This document shows, piece after piece, positions 1 through 7,709 of a DNA stretch of 64,000 bases. Below the pieces are notes generated by a model. It was not told the DNA's origin. It searched no databases and saw nothing but the letters and a program-made list of their open reading frames with translations. Source of the stretch: JANYCO01 sp035535995 (lineage in GTDB: Bacteria; Bacteroidota; Bacteroidia; Cytophagales; Cytophagaceae); NCBI GenBank assembly GCA_035535995.1, contig DATLOZ010000018.1, positions 106,359 through 170,358 on the forward strand, written 5' to 3'. How positions within the stretch are numbered: the first letter of the stretch is position 1; every line of letters begins with the position of its first letter. The translations under genes were made by a program, and so were the position numbers.

Positions 1-739
1 TGAATTTGTCTTTTCCTTCTGTAAATACAGAAGTTTCCAATAGCTCATCGATTGCATAGCCGGTATTTCGGCGGCGGATAGAAGGTTTGGGAAATTCGTT
101 GCGGATCTCTTCCTGCACTGATTTGTCGGAGAGAGCCTGTTGGATGTTTTTATAAATTTTATTTTCAAGGCTATCGCCCTGGCATTTTTTATTAAACTCT
201 TCGTTGGAAATTTCATTGAAGGTCACTTCGTTTCCATCGCTGAGGATCGTTTGTAGTTCAAGCACATGGTCGCGGGTAGTGCCATAGATCATGGAGTGTG
301 AGCCGCAAGAGTTGTTGCCAACCATTCCACCGATCATGCAACGGTTGGAGGTAGAGGTTTCCGGGCCAAAGAAAAGTCCAAAGGATGCCAGGTGTTTGTT
401 CAGCTCGTCGAGATTTACGGCAGGCTGTACGCGTACCCATTTTTCTTCCTTGTTTACTTCAAGAATTTTGTTCCAGTAGAGCGAAACATCCACTACGATG
501 CCTTTTCCTACTACTTGTCCGGCCAGAGAGGTACCCGCTGTACGCGGGATAAGCGAAGTTTTGTGTGTATTGGCAAAGGAAATCAGTTTTTTGATATCTT
601 CCTTGGTTCTTGGTCTTGCCACGGCGAGCGGCATTTCACGATACACAGACGCGTCGGTAGCGTAAAGTGTTCTCATCGTCACATCTGTAAACAGGTCCCC
701 TTCAAGACTCTGTCTCAGTTCATCCAGTTTTGCTAACAT
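1..739 (-). CDS. FAD-linked oxidase, GlcD/YdiJ-like, N-terminal part (runs off the window)
   Basis: Reading the minus strand from the ATG at 739 gives about 246 open codons that continue past position 1. The translation has the FAD-binding PCMH domain of GlcD-type oxidases. It includes the loop PRTAGTSLAGQ (FAD pyrophosphate binding), a GPETSTSNRCMIGGMVGNN segment and NSCGSHSMIYGTTRDHV. Family members oxidise 2-hydroxy acids such as lactate, glycolate or 2-hydroxyglutarate. Proteins with this N-terminus in Bacteroidota usually continue into an FAD-oxidase C domain and Fe-S cluster domains (about 970 residues), which would lie outside the window. The start is chosen because it gives MLAKLDELRQSL directly before the conserved domain. 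The substrate cannot be told from this piece. Confidence 0.85.
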   Translation of the reverse strand, partial: MLAKLDELRQSLEGDLFTDVTMRTLYATDASVYREMPLAVARPRTKEDIKKLISFANTHKTSLIPRTAGTSLAGQVVGKGIVVDVSLYWNKILEVNKEEKWVRVQPAVNLDELNKHLASFGLFFGPETSTSNRCMIGGMVGNNSCGSHSMIYGTTRDHVLELQTILSDGNEVTFNEISNEEFNKKCQGDSLENKIYKNIQQALSDKSVQEEIRNEFPKPSIRRRNTGYAIDELLETSVFTEGKDKF

Positions 740-990
740 AATTCCAATACACCCATCATTTCGGGAATTACAAATTTACCACAATAAAAAGAATAAATCC
801 AGCTATTAGTTTTTCAGTCTTGAGACGTTAGTAATAAGAAGAACAAGAGGAAGATTTGCTGTTCGTCTTCCCGTTCGTCGAGCAAAACTGTCGGTTGAAC
901 GAAAAGGGGGTCCCACTGGCATAAAATCGAATCTTACTCTGGGGGATATTCCGTAATTATGCTCAAGGAAATCAGATAAAAGGAAAAGCA

Positions 991-1458
991 ATGGAAAATG
1001 TAAATGAAAGAGGACACTTGTGCTGCATCATCCAGGGAGAAGGGATCATAGAAGGCTATGATATTGTGAAGTATTACCAGAACAATCGATATTACCCTGG
1101 ACTTACCGGCGCAGTGGTGTTGTGCGAAAGCCATATCCTGCTTATGTTGGAAGGACATACCAAAACAGTGATTGACAAATTTATGGAGCTTACCGAAAGC
1201 CATAAAGCGTTTATCCAGATTGTAAGCACTGGTCCGTTCATCAACAACGAAAGACTCTTCAGCTCATTCGACTTTGGACTAAGGATCGAAAGCGCAGAAG
1301 GAAAAAAACTGGTGACCGAACACAACCAGGAAGATATTTCTTCCCTGAAAAAAATCATGACGGAAAAAACAAATGGAAACCCGCTGAGAAAATTTCTCCG
1401 TACCTTCCTCACTCGCGGACACGTAAACCTGAGCGAGTTTAAAAGACAAACAGAATAA
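991..1458 (+). CDS. BLUF-fold protein lacking the flavin photochemistry residues
   Basis: The first 98 residues follow the BLUF fold: a helix ending in QNN, a GLTGAVVL strand, an ILLMLEG strand and a late NNERLFSSFDFGL segment, in the order and spacing of BLUF domains. True BLUF photosensors need a Tyr in the first strand, a Gln in the FLQxLEG strand and usually a Trp near the end. Here those places hold Cys/Ile (12-13), Leu51 and Ser/Phe (92-93). A blue-light response is therefore unlikely, although FAD or another ligand could still bind. Residues 105-155 form a charged helical tail with no recognised domain. The gene stands alone between an opposite-strand oxidase and a strong terminator. 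The family assignment rests on pattern only. Confidence 0.6.
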   Translation: MENVNERGHLCCIIQGEGIIEGYDIVKYYQNNRYYPGLTGAVVLCESHILLMLEGHTKTVIDKFMELTESHKAFIQIVSTGPFINNERLFSSFDFGLRIESAEGKKLVTEHNQEDISSLKKIMTEKTNGNPLRKFLRTFLTRGHVNLSEFKRQTE

Positions 1459-1483
1459 GAATTTTACCTGTATAGTGATAGTG

Positions 1484-1522
1484 AAAAGTCCGCGATGCCG
1501 CAATGGCACGCGGGCTTTTTTT
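1484..1522 (+). terminator. Intrinsic terminator after the BLUF-like gene
   Basis: AAGTCCGCG-A-TGCC pairs with GGCACGCGGGCTT with one G-U pair and one bulge. A run of seven T follows. It lies 25 bases after the stop at 1458. Confidence 0.8.
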
Positions 1523-1535
1523 ATACTCAATACTC

Positions 1536-1556
1536 TTGCTGTTGCTCTTGCTGACC
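1536..1556 (+). repeat. 21-base Gly/Ala-free TTGCTGTTGCTC repeat, copy 1 of 2
   Basis: This 21-base string (starts TTGCTGTTGC, ends CTTGCTGACC) recurs exactly at 34683-34703. Both copies lie just beyond the 3' end of a gene and close to a terminator. The rest of 1557-1771 is AT-rich with no gene visible. Confidence 0.6.
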
Positions 1557-1771
1557 TGTAATAGTAACAATAGACAAGCCCCAAAGTGCAATTATCAAAT
1601 TGTAAAACTATATAACAGAAACAGGTAAATACTAAACTAAAAAAAGAATCTTACTGTAAAATAGTACTTTGTCAATATCAATCGTTAATTTTATGTTAAA
1701 TTCGACAAACTGATTTTAACTTATCCCATAACCCTTCGTATATTTAGTAGAAACCAAACGGAGGAAAGTGT

Positions 1772-1885
1772 ATGGAAAAGATAATTTTTATAGGAATCTT
1801 ATTTCTGATGCTGGCAGGGTTCTTTTTTTCTTTTTACAGAATGATCAACAAAAAAAGTCCTGAGCTCAACGAAGAGCTCGACTAA
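1772..1885 (+). CDS. 37-residue single-span membrane peptide
   Basis: The ATG at 1772 opens 37 codons ending at TAA 1883-1885. The product starts MEKIIFIGILFLMLAGFFF, one hydrophobic span of about 20 residues. A short charged tail with KKKSPELNEELD follows. GGAGG at 1760-1764 sits 7 bases before the ATG, a strong Shine-Dalgarno that is rare in this phylum. A clear hairpin terminator follows the stop within 10 bases. The combination of ribosome site, hydrophobic span, acidic end and terminator makes a real small gene likely. Its function is unknown. An N-in orientation with the tail in the cytoplasm is possible but undetermined. Confidence 0.6.
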   Translation: MEKIIFIGILFLMLAGFFFSFYRMINKKSPELNEELD

Positions 1886-1892
1886 AAGTTGA

Positions 1893-1914
1893 GTCCGGTC
1901 AAGACCGGGTTTTT
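1893..1914 (+). terminator. Terminator between convergent genes
   Basis: CCGGTC (1895-1900) pairs with GACCGG (1903-1908) across a two-base AA loop. GTTTTT follows. It ends the 37-residue gene and also covers the last codons of the opposite-strand methyltransferase. Confidence 0.75.
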
Positions 1915-2429
1915 AGAAAATAATCCCACAGTACAATCCCCATCGAGACAGACACGTTGAATGAGTGTTTGGTACCCGACTGCGGAATTTCAAGACAAGA
2001 ATCGGAGAGGCGGATCACATCGTCTTCTACGCCGAAAACTTCGTTACCAAATACGAAGGCATAACGCTCGTTTTTCTGAGGCATAAAATCCTGGAGATTG
2101 GTGCTTCCTTCAGCTTGTTCGAGGCTCAAAATTTTCCATCCTTCGGATTTTAATTTCAAGATGGCATCACTGGTTTTTTCTACATGTTCCCATTCTACCA
2201 CATCTTCCGCGCCCAGCGCCGATTTATGCAGCTCGCGGTTTGGCGGAGTGCCGGTAATTCCGCAGAGATAAATTTTGGAGATCAAAAATGCATCTCCTGT
2301 ACGGAAGGCCGCGCCTACATTGTGCAGGCTGCGGAGATTGTCGAGCACAAGCACGATGGGAGTTTTAGAAGTTGATTTAAATTCTTCGGGAGAAATACGG
2401 TTCAGTTCGTCAAGTGCCAGTTTGCGCAT
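1899..2429 (-). CDS. SpoU/TrmH-family RNA 2'-O-methyltransferase
   Basis: The SPOUT (trefoil-knot) methyltransferase motifs are present in order. Motif 1 is LDNLRSLHNVGAAFRT near residue 30, motif 2 is FVFGNEVFGVEDDVI, and motif 3 is IPQSGTKHSFNVSVSMG near the C-terminus. Such enzymes use S-adenosylmethionine to methylate a ribose in tRNA or rRNA. The protein is about 176 residues, so it lacks the N-terminal substrate-recognition domain of the longer RlmB type. The Met at 2429 (MRKLALDELNRIS) is preferred over an upstream one because the extra 12 residues come from an inverted repeat. Whether tRNA or rRNA is the target cannot be told. Confidence 0.88.
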   Translation of the reverse strand: MRKLALDELNRISPEEFKSTSKTPIVLVLDNLRSLHNVGAAFRTGDAFLISKIYLCGITGTPPNRELHKSALGAEDVVEWEHVEKTSDAILKLKSEGWKILSLEQAEGSTNLQDFMPQKNERYAFVFGNEVFGVEDDVIRLSDSCLEIPQSGTKHSFNVSVSMGIVLWDYFLKTRS

Positions 2430-2443
2430 GGCCGTAAAGATAA

Positions 2444-2498
2444 TAACACAAAGGCACAAAGGCACGAAGAATCTTTGTGTCTTTGTGCCTTTGTGTTA
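2444..2498. repeat. Inverted repeat of GGCACAAAG type
   Basis: A 26-base left arm (2444-2469) and a 26-base right arm (2473-2498) match as an inverted repeat at 24 of 26 positions with a three-base loop. The arms are themselves built of tandem CACAAAGG-type units. It sits between divergent genes, so it is not a terminator. A single-arm relative (TAACGCAAAGGCGCAAAGG) lies at 3397-3415. Confidence 0.85.
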
Positions 2499-2534
2499 AT
2501 TATCATTATTATTTTTACTCCATAAACTATTTCT

Positions 2535-3377
2535 ATGCAAAAACTTATTATCTGCCTTTCCGCGTTGCTTATTTCCTGCGCTACCCAAAAATCTTATACT
2601 GTCTCCGACTTCACCGACAGCGTATTCACGGCAGGCATCGAAGGCCCGATGTACAAGGACGGAAATATTTATGTAGTAAATTTTCAAAAAGAAGGAACGA
2701 TCGGCTTGGTGAAACCCGATGGCGCCTGCGAATTATTTATAGAACTTCCTGCAGGCAGCACCGGCAATGGTATCCGCTTCAATTCCAGAGGCGATATGCT
2801 CATTGCCGATTATTCCGCGCATAATGTGTTGAAGGTAGATATGAAAACAAAACAGCTTTCCATCTATGCCCACGACAGCGCGATGAACCAACCCAACGAC
2901 CTGGCGATCCTGCGAAACGATATAGTGTTTTGTTCCGATCCCGATTGGAAAAATGGGGAAGGAAAGCTCTGGAGAGTCAATACAGACGGCACTACCACGC
3001 TGTTGATGGATCATATCGGCACTACCAACGGCATTGAAGTTTCTCCCGATCAAAAATATTTATTCGTAAACGAAAGTATCCAACGCAAAATCTGGCGCTA
3101 TGATATCAATGAGAAAGGCGAATTGCTTAACAAAAAATTGCTCATCACATTTGAAGACGGCGGCCTCGATGGTATGAAATGTGATTCGCAAGGAAATCTC
3201 TGGATAGCCCGCTACGACAAAGGCGCAGTGCTTGAACTTACTTCTGATGGTGTAGTGAAAAAAGAAGTAAAGCTAAAAGGACAGAAGCCTACTAATCTTA
3301 CCTTCAGTGCCGATGGCAAAACGGTGTTCGTGACGATGCAGGATAGAAGGTTGATAGAAAAATTTGAAATGGAATAA
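2535..3377 (+). CDS. SMP-30/gluconolactonase-like lipoprotein
   Basis: MQKLIICLSALLISC is a lipoprotein signal with the lipidated Cys at 15. The 265 residues after it form a six-bladed propeller of the SMP-30/gluconolactonase/LRE type. The metal-site signatures are visible: Glu36 in IEGPMY, NGI in the middle (TNGIEVSPD) and DGMKCDSQGNLWIA near residue 215. Family members hydrolyse sugar lactones or similar esters using a divalent metal. The protein would act at the envelope. A second, more divergent propeller lipoprotein lies at 6669-7586, on the other side of mutS. The substrate is unknown. Confidence 0.82.
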   Translation: MQKLIICLSALLISCATQKSYTVSDFTDSVFTAGIEGPMYKDGNIYVVNFQKEGTIGLVKPDGACELFIELPAGSTGNGIRFNSRGDMLIADYSAHNVLKVDMKTKQLSIYAHDSAMNQPNDLAILRNDIVFCSDPDWKNGEGKLWRVNTDGTTTLLMDHIGTTNGIEVSPDQKYLFVNESIQRKIWRYDINEKGELLNKKLLITFEDGGLDGMKCDSQGNLWIARYDKGAVLELTSDGVVKKEVKLKGQKPTNLTFSADGKTVFVTMQDRRLIEKFEME

Positions 3378-3396
3378 CGTGTGTCTTGCGAGATTT

Positions 3397-3415
3397 TAAC
3401 GCAAAGGCGCAAAGG
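3397..3415 (+). repeat. Single arm of the GGCACAAAG-type repeat
   Basis: TAACGCAAAGGCGCAAAGG resembles the arms at 2444-2498 but has no opposite arm nearby. Confidence 0.5.
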
Positions 3416-3573
3416 AGAATGATTCTCAGCTTCCAGCTTCCTGAAATACTTTTCCACAAGCTCTCCTCATCCCCTGCAAAACTCTGGGAGATACTGTAAA
3501 TTCGTACTCCTGATAAAACGGCGTATATATTTTTTGACCGATACAGGTTTACTAAAAAAGCTGGAAAAACAAG

Positions 3574-6180
3574 ATGAGCACCACGACCGCAGAAACTCCG
3601 CTAATGAAACAATACAATGCCATCAAGGGGAAACACCCTGGTGCATTGCTGCTGTTTAGGGTTGGAGATTTTTACGAAACCTTCGGCGAAGACGCGATTG
3701 TTGCCAGTAAGATCCTCGGTATCACGCTCACCAAGAGAGGTGCAGGCTCCAGCTCGGAGACGGCTTTAGCCGGGTTCCCTCATCATTCGCTCGATAATTA
3801 TCTTCCCAAACTTGTCCGCGCCGGACAGCGCGTGGCTATCTGCGATCAGCTTGAAGATCCTAAGATGGTGAAAGGCATCGTGAAACGCGGGGTGACCGAA
3901 TTGGTAACACCGGGTGTTTCTTTTAACGATAACGTTCTGGAAGTAAAACAAAACAATTACCTCGCCGCTGTTCACCTCACCAAAGACAGCGTTGGTGTTT
4001 CTTTCCTCGATATTTCTACCGGCGAGTTTATGACCTCCCAAGGCTCTGTCTCTTATGCCGATAAACTATTGCAAAGCTTTCAGCCTTCAGAGATCTTAGT
4101 TTGCAAAAATAAAAAAGCAGAATTCGATCAGCACTTCGGAGACAGATATAATACTTACTACCTCGAAGAATGGGTATTTGCCTACGATTATGGTTATGAA
4201 AAACTGACCACACACTTCGGCACCAGCTCACTCAAAGGCTTTGGAGTAGAAGAGCTCGCAGAAGGAATTATTTCTTCCGGTGTGATCTTTCACTACCTTA
4301 TTGAGACAGAACATAAGGATGTAAAGCATATAGCCAGCCTTTCGCGGATTGAAGAAGAGAAATATGTTTGGCTCGATAAATTCACAGTGCGCAACCTTGA
4401 GCTTGTCTACTCACAGCAACAAGAAGGTGTACCTCTTATCCAGATCCTCGATCAGACGCAGACACCGATGGGAGGAAGATTGCTACGCAAATGGATGGTG
4501 CTTCCGCTGAAAGAGATCAGCCCAATACAGGAGAGGCTGAGCATTGTAGAAAGTTTTGTAAAAAACCGCGAGCTGGCCGATAAGCTGGTCAGTAGCATGA
4601 AACATATCGGCGATTTGGAAAGAATTATTTCCAAAGTAGCTGTACGCCGTATCAATCCACGTGAGTTGCAACAACTGCGCCGTGCGCTGGAATATGTGAA
4701 GCCGATCAAAGAAATTCTTTCTTCCATCGAAATTCCTTCCCTGCAAAAACTGGCCGATCAGCTAAACAACTGCGAATATTTAGTAGAAAAAATTTCGCGT
4801 GAGCTTAAACAAGATCTGCCGCTGGTAACCAACCAGGGTAGCCTGATCAAAGAAGGCGTAAATCAGGAACTCGACGAACTTCGTAAGATTGCTTATTCAG
4901 GAAAAGATTATCTCCTGCAAATCCAGCAGCGTGAAGTAGAGCGCACAGGGATTGGTTCGCTGAAAATTTCTTACAACAAAGTGTTCGGCTACTACCTCGA
5001 AGTAACTAACACACACAAAGAAAAAGTGCCTGCCGACTGGATCCGTAAACAAACACTCAGCAACGCCGAGCGTTATATTACGGAAGAGCTTAAAGTTTAC
5101 GAGGAAAAAATTCTGGGTGCCGAAGACAAGATCAATATCATCGAATATAAATTGTTTACCGACCTGGTACTGGCAGCAGAAGAATACGTAACGCCTGTGC
5201 AGCAGAACGCGCGCGCCATCGCTACGGTAGACTGTCTGGTATCTTTCGCACAGACCGCGCTTGAAAATGATTACTGCAAGCCGGAAGTAAACGAAACCAA
5301 AACACTCAACATCAAAGACGGCCGCCACCCGGTGATCGAACAACGATTGCCGGTAGGAGAACCTTACGTACCCAACGATATTTTTCTCGACAACGAGACA
5401 CAGCAAATTATCATCATCACAGGTCCGAACATGGCCGGTAAATCGGCGTTGCTCCGCCAGACCGCGCTGATCGTGCTAATGGCACAGATCGGTTCTTATG
5501 TGCCGGCTACCAGCGCAGAGATTGGGATCGTAGACAAAGTATTTACAAGAGTAGGCGCTTCCGACAATCTCTCCAAAGGCGAATCTACCTTCATGGTAGA
5601 AATGACCGAAACGGCCAGCATTCTCAACAACCTCAGCGACCGCAGCCTTGTACTGATGGACGAGATCGGCAGAGGTACCAGTACCTACGACGGAATTTCA
5701 ATTGCCTGGGCGATCGTGGAATATTTGCACAACAACCCGAAGAACAAGGCCAAAACGCTTTTCGCTACGCACTACCACGAGCTGAACCAATTGGCGAGCG
5801 ATTTGGAGCGTGTGAAAAATTTTAACGTCTCGGTAAAAGAAGTAGGCAACAAAGTACTCTTCATGCGCAAACTAAAAGAAGGCGGTAGCGAACACAGCTT
5901 TGGAATTCACGTAGCGCAAATGTCGGGCATGCCCAATCAGGTAGTACTGCGGGCCAACGAGATCATGCACCATTTGGAAAAAGAAAAAGTACAGTCGGGG
6001 GTCAATGGTAAAACAAAAGAAATTCCAAAGGCTGATAAATTCCAGCTCAATATTTTCGAAGCCTCCGATCCAAATTATCAAAAGGTAAAAGAACTGCTTG
6101 CCGATCTCGACATCAATACGCTTTCACCAGTACAAGCTTTGCTGAAGCTGAATGAAGTGAAGCTGGCGATGGAGAAATAA
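3574..6180 (+). CDS. mutS: DNA mismatch repair protein MutS
   Basis: This is a full-length MutS of 868 residues, which recognises mispairs and loops and starts methyl-independent repair with MutL. The N-terminal domain has the mismatch-wedge Phe33-Tyr34-Glu35 in RVGDFYETFGED. Connector, core/lever and clamp domains follow. The ATPase carries Walker A GPNMAGKS (617-624), the Walker B LVLMDEIGRG (Asp696-Glu697) and the FATHYHEL segment. A C-terminal tail of about 60 residues follows. Walker A reads MAGKS where Escherichia coli has MGGKS, a conservative change. The ATG at 3574 places the wedge motif at the usual distance. There is no mutL nearby. Confidence 0.98.
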   Translation: MSTTTAETPLMKQYNAIKGKHPGALLLFRVGDFYETFGEDAIVASKILGITLTKRGAGSSSETALAGFPHHSLDNYLPKLVRAGQRVAICDQLEDPKMVKGIVKRGVTELVTPGVSFNDNVLEVKQNNYLAAVHLTKDSVGVSFLDISTGEFMTSQGSVSYADKLLQSFQPSEILVCKNKKAEFDQHFGDRYNTYYLEEWVFAYDYGYEKLTTHFGTSSLKGFGVEELAEGIISSGVIFHYLIETEHKDVKHIASLSRIEEEKYVWLDKFTVRNLELVYSQQQEGVPLIQILDQTQTPMGGRLLRKWMVLPLKEISPIQERLSIVESFVKNRELADKLVSSMKHIGDLERIISKVAVRRINPRELQQLRRALEYVKPIKEILSSIEIPSLQKLADQLNNCEYLVEKISRELKQDLPLVTNQGSLIKEGVNQELDELRKIAYSGKDYLLQIQQREVERTGIGSLKISYNKVFGYYLEVTNTHKEKVPADWIRKQTLSNAERYITEELKVYEEKILGAEDKINIIEYKLFTDLVLAAEEYVTPVQQNARAIATVDCLVSFAQTALENDYCKPEVNETKTLNIKDGRHPVIEQRLPVGEPYVPNDIFLDNETQQIIIITGPNMAGKSALLRQTALIVLMAQIGSYVPATSAEIGIVDKVFTRVGASDNLSKGESTFMVEMTETASILNNLSDRSLVLMDEIGRGTSTYDGISIAWAIVEYLHNNPKNKAKTLFATHYHELNQLASDLERVKNFNVSVKEVGNKVLFMRKLKEGGSEHSFGIHVAQMSGMPNQVVLRANEIMHHLEKEKVQSGVNGKTKEIPKADKFQLNIFEASDPNYQKVKELLADLDINTLSPVQALLKLNEVKLAMEK

Positions 6181-6204
6181 AATAAGATTTCAATTGCTAA
6201 AGCT

Positions 6205-6381
6205 TTAAACTTTCTTCTCACAAAGGTCGACACTCTGATCCGTCAGATACACTTTGTGTAATTTTGTTATTTTCAAAACGCCACCACGTTGCTTCATAGG
6301 GGGATGAGAAAATACGATAGTTCCCAAAATCATCAGGAGGAAAAAGAAGAAAAGACGTAAACAAATGCCAAACTTAGTCAT
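6205..6381 (-). CDS. 58-residue small membrane or secreted protein
   Basis: The minus strand between mutS and the next gene has an ORF from ATG 6381 to TAA 6205. It begins MTKFGICLRLFFFFLLMILG and includes a hydrophobic span at residues 8-24. About 34 mostly polar, Lys-rich residues follow (SHPPMKQRGGVLKITKLHK, then VYLTDQSVDLCEKKV). AGGA lies 6 bases before the ATG. The span could be a signal peptide (cleavage near FSH) or a membrane anchor. The ORF is convergent with mutS, whose stop is 24 bases away. No relative is recognised. Evidence for coding is the start context and protein-like composition only. Confidence 0.45.
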   Translation of the reverse strand: MTKFGICLRLFFFFLLMILGTIVFSHPPMKQRGGVLKITKLHKVYLTDQSVDLCEKKV

Positions 6382-6668
6382 GAAAATTCCTTTTTAGTTT
6401 TAGTGATAAGAATATAAACGACTAAAAATCTGCACGTTTTTAAAAATTAGACTATCCGGCTCTTTTGCACGGCAAACGGTTCTAAAAAGAAGATGAATGA
6501 ATCCTGTTTTCTTCATTGGTGGCATTAAGAAAATGTAATCGCAATGTTTCCTATTTTTTATGGCTTTGGACGAAATGCGAGATCAAAAATTTATTAAATT
6601 CGATCCTGAATCAAGAGGAACCGATCCTTTTTCAAAAATCAATTTTTACATTCTAAAAACGTTAATCT
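6382..6668. other. AT-rich intergenic stretch
   Basis: This 287-base gap separates the divergent 58-residue ORF from the propeller lipoprotein and should hold both promoters. No clear TAnnTTTG box, hairpin or repeat was found. Confidence 0.4.
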
Positions 6669-7586
6669 ATGTTCAAAAACTCTTTATTATTCGTCGGCAC
6701 GGCTTTGTTCCTTGCCTCCTGTGGTGGTGCCAACAAAGAAACTACTTCTGATACTACTGCTGTAGCAAAAGATACCGTAGCGCCTCCTCCGGTAGTGGTT
6801 GTAGAACAAGCCTGGGCTACCGACACTACACTTAGAACTCCTGAGTCTGTATTGTTCGACAAAGGAAGAAACATCATCTACGTAGCCAATATCAACGGCA
6901 AACCGGATGGCAAAGACAAAAACGGATTTATTTCCAAACTTACTCCTGATGGAAAGATCGAAACCCTGGAATGGGTAAAAGGACTGGACGCTCCAAAAGG
7001 AATGGGCGTGTTTAAAAACAAACTTTACGTAACCGACATCACCAAACTGGTAGAGATCGATATCGATAAAGGGAAAGTAGTAAAAACATACGAAGTACCG
7101 GGAGCAGTATTCTTGAACGATGTAACGGTAGACACTGCCGGGCTTGTTTATTTCTCTGATTCCGAGACCAACAAGATCCATACACTTTCTAATGGCAAAG
7201 TATCTACCTGGCTAGACAAAGATCTGAGCAAGCCAAACGGCCTATTGGCTGAAAACAACCGCCTGTTGTTGGCTTCTATGGGCAATGCAGAATTCTCTGC
7301 TCTTGACCTTAGCAGCAAAGCAAATACGGTGATCGCAAAAGAGATCGGCGCTGGCGATGGCGTGGCTTATTTTGGCAAACCTGGCCATTACGTGGTTTCC
7401 GACTGGAATGGTACTGTATTCCTGATCGAGCCGGATGGTAAGAAAAACCTGGTATTGGATACCAAGGCAGACAAAATCAATTCTGCAGACATTGATTTCA
7501 TTCCTGAAACAGGAATTTTATTGGTGCCGACTTTCTTCAACAACAGAGTAGTAGCCTACAAAGTAACCCATAACAGCGCTGACTAA
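6669..7586 (+). CDS. Propeller lipoprotein (SMP-30/NHL-like)
   Basis: MFKNSLLFVGTALFLASC is a lipoprotein signal (Cys18). A Thr/Asp/Pro-rich linker to about residue 48 follows. The remainder shows repeated propeller blades: PESVLFDKGRNIIYVAN, PKGMGVFKNKLYVTD, NDVTVDTAGLVYFSD, PNGLLAENNRLLLA and GDGVAYFGKPGHYVVSD. It resembles the SMP-30/LRE group, but the DG-D-GxLW metal signature of the protein at 2535-3377 is not evident. It may therefore be a binding protein rather than a lactonase. It is followed by its own terminator and probably transcribed alone. Confidence 0.75.
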   Translation: MFKNSLLFVGTALFLASCGGANKETTSDTTAVAKDTVAPPPVVVVEQAWATDTTLRTPESVLFDKGRNIIYVANINGKPDGKDKNGFISKLTPDGKIETLEWVKGLDAPKGMGVFKNKLYVTDITKLVEIDIDKGKVVKTYEVPGAVFLNDVTVDTAGLVYFSDSETNKIHTLSNGKVSTWLDKDLSKPNGLLAENNRLLLASMGNAEFSALDLSSKANTVIAKEIGAGDGVAYFGKPGHYVVSDWNGTVFLIEPDGKKNLVLDTKADKINSADIDFIPETGILLVPTFFNNRVVAYKVTHNSAD

Positions 7587-7609
7587 TAATTGCCCCCCAT
7601 TAAAAATCT

Positions 7610-7643
7610 AATCCCGGAGAAAGAATTTTCTCTGGGATTTTTT
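7610..7643 (+). terminator. Intrinsic terminator
   Basis: AATCCCGGAGAAA pairs with TTTCTCTGGGATT, with one G-T pair, and is followed by a T tract. It lies 23 bases after the stop at 7586. Confidence 0.85.
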
Positions 7644-7709
7644 TGTCTTGTAAAAAAAGATATTTTAGTGAGAAACATTTTTTGTTGATCCATTTAACTA
7701 ATAACACAG

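Noticed and set aside
258..736. Short ORFs on both strands at the left edge
   Set aside because: They are shadows of the FAD-linked oxidase that runs from 739 off the window on the minus strand.
806..991. 61-residue minus-strand ORF before the BLUF-like gene
   Set aside because: Composition is not protein-like (Arg/Ser-rich, no conserved pattern), and it has no ribosome site. The region is the likely promoter of the opposite gene.
4897..5406. 169-residue minus-strand ORF inside mutS
   Set aside because: A shadow of a highly expressed coding frame. It has no start context and Phe/Arg-rich antisense composition.
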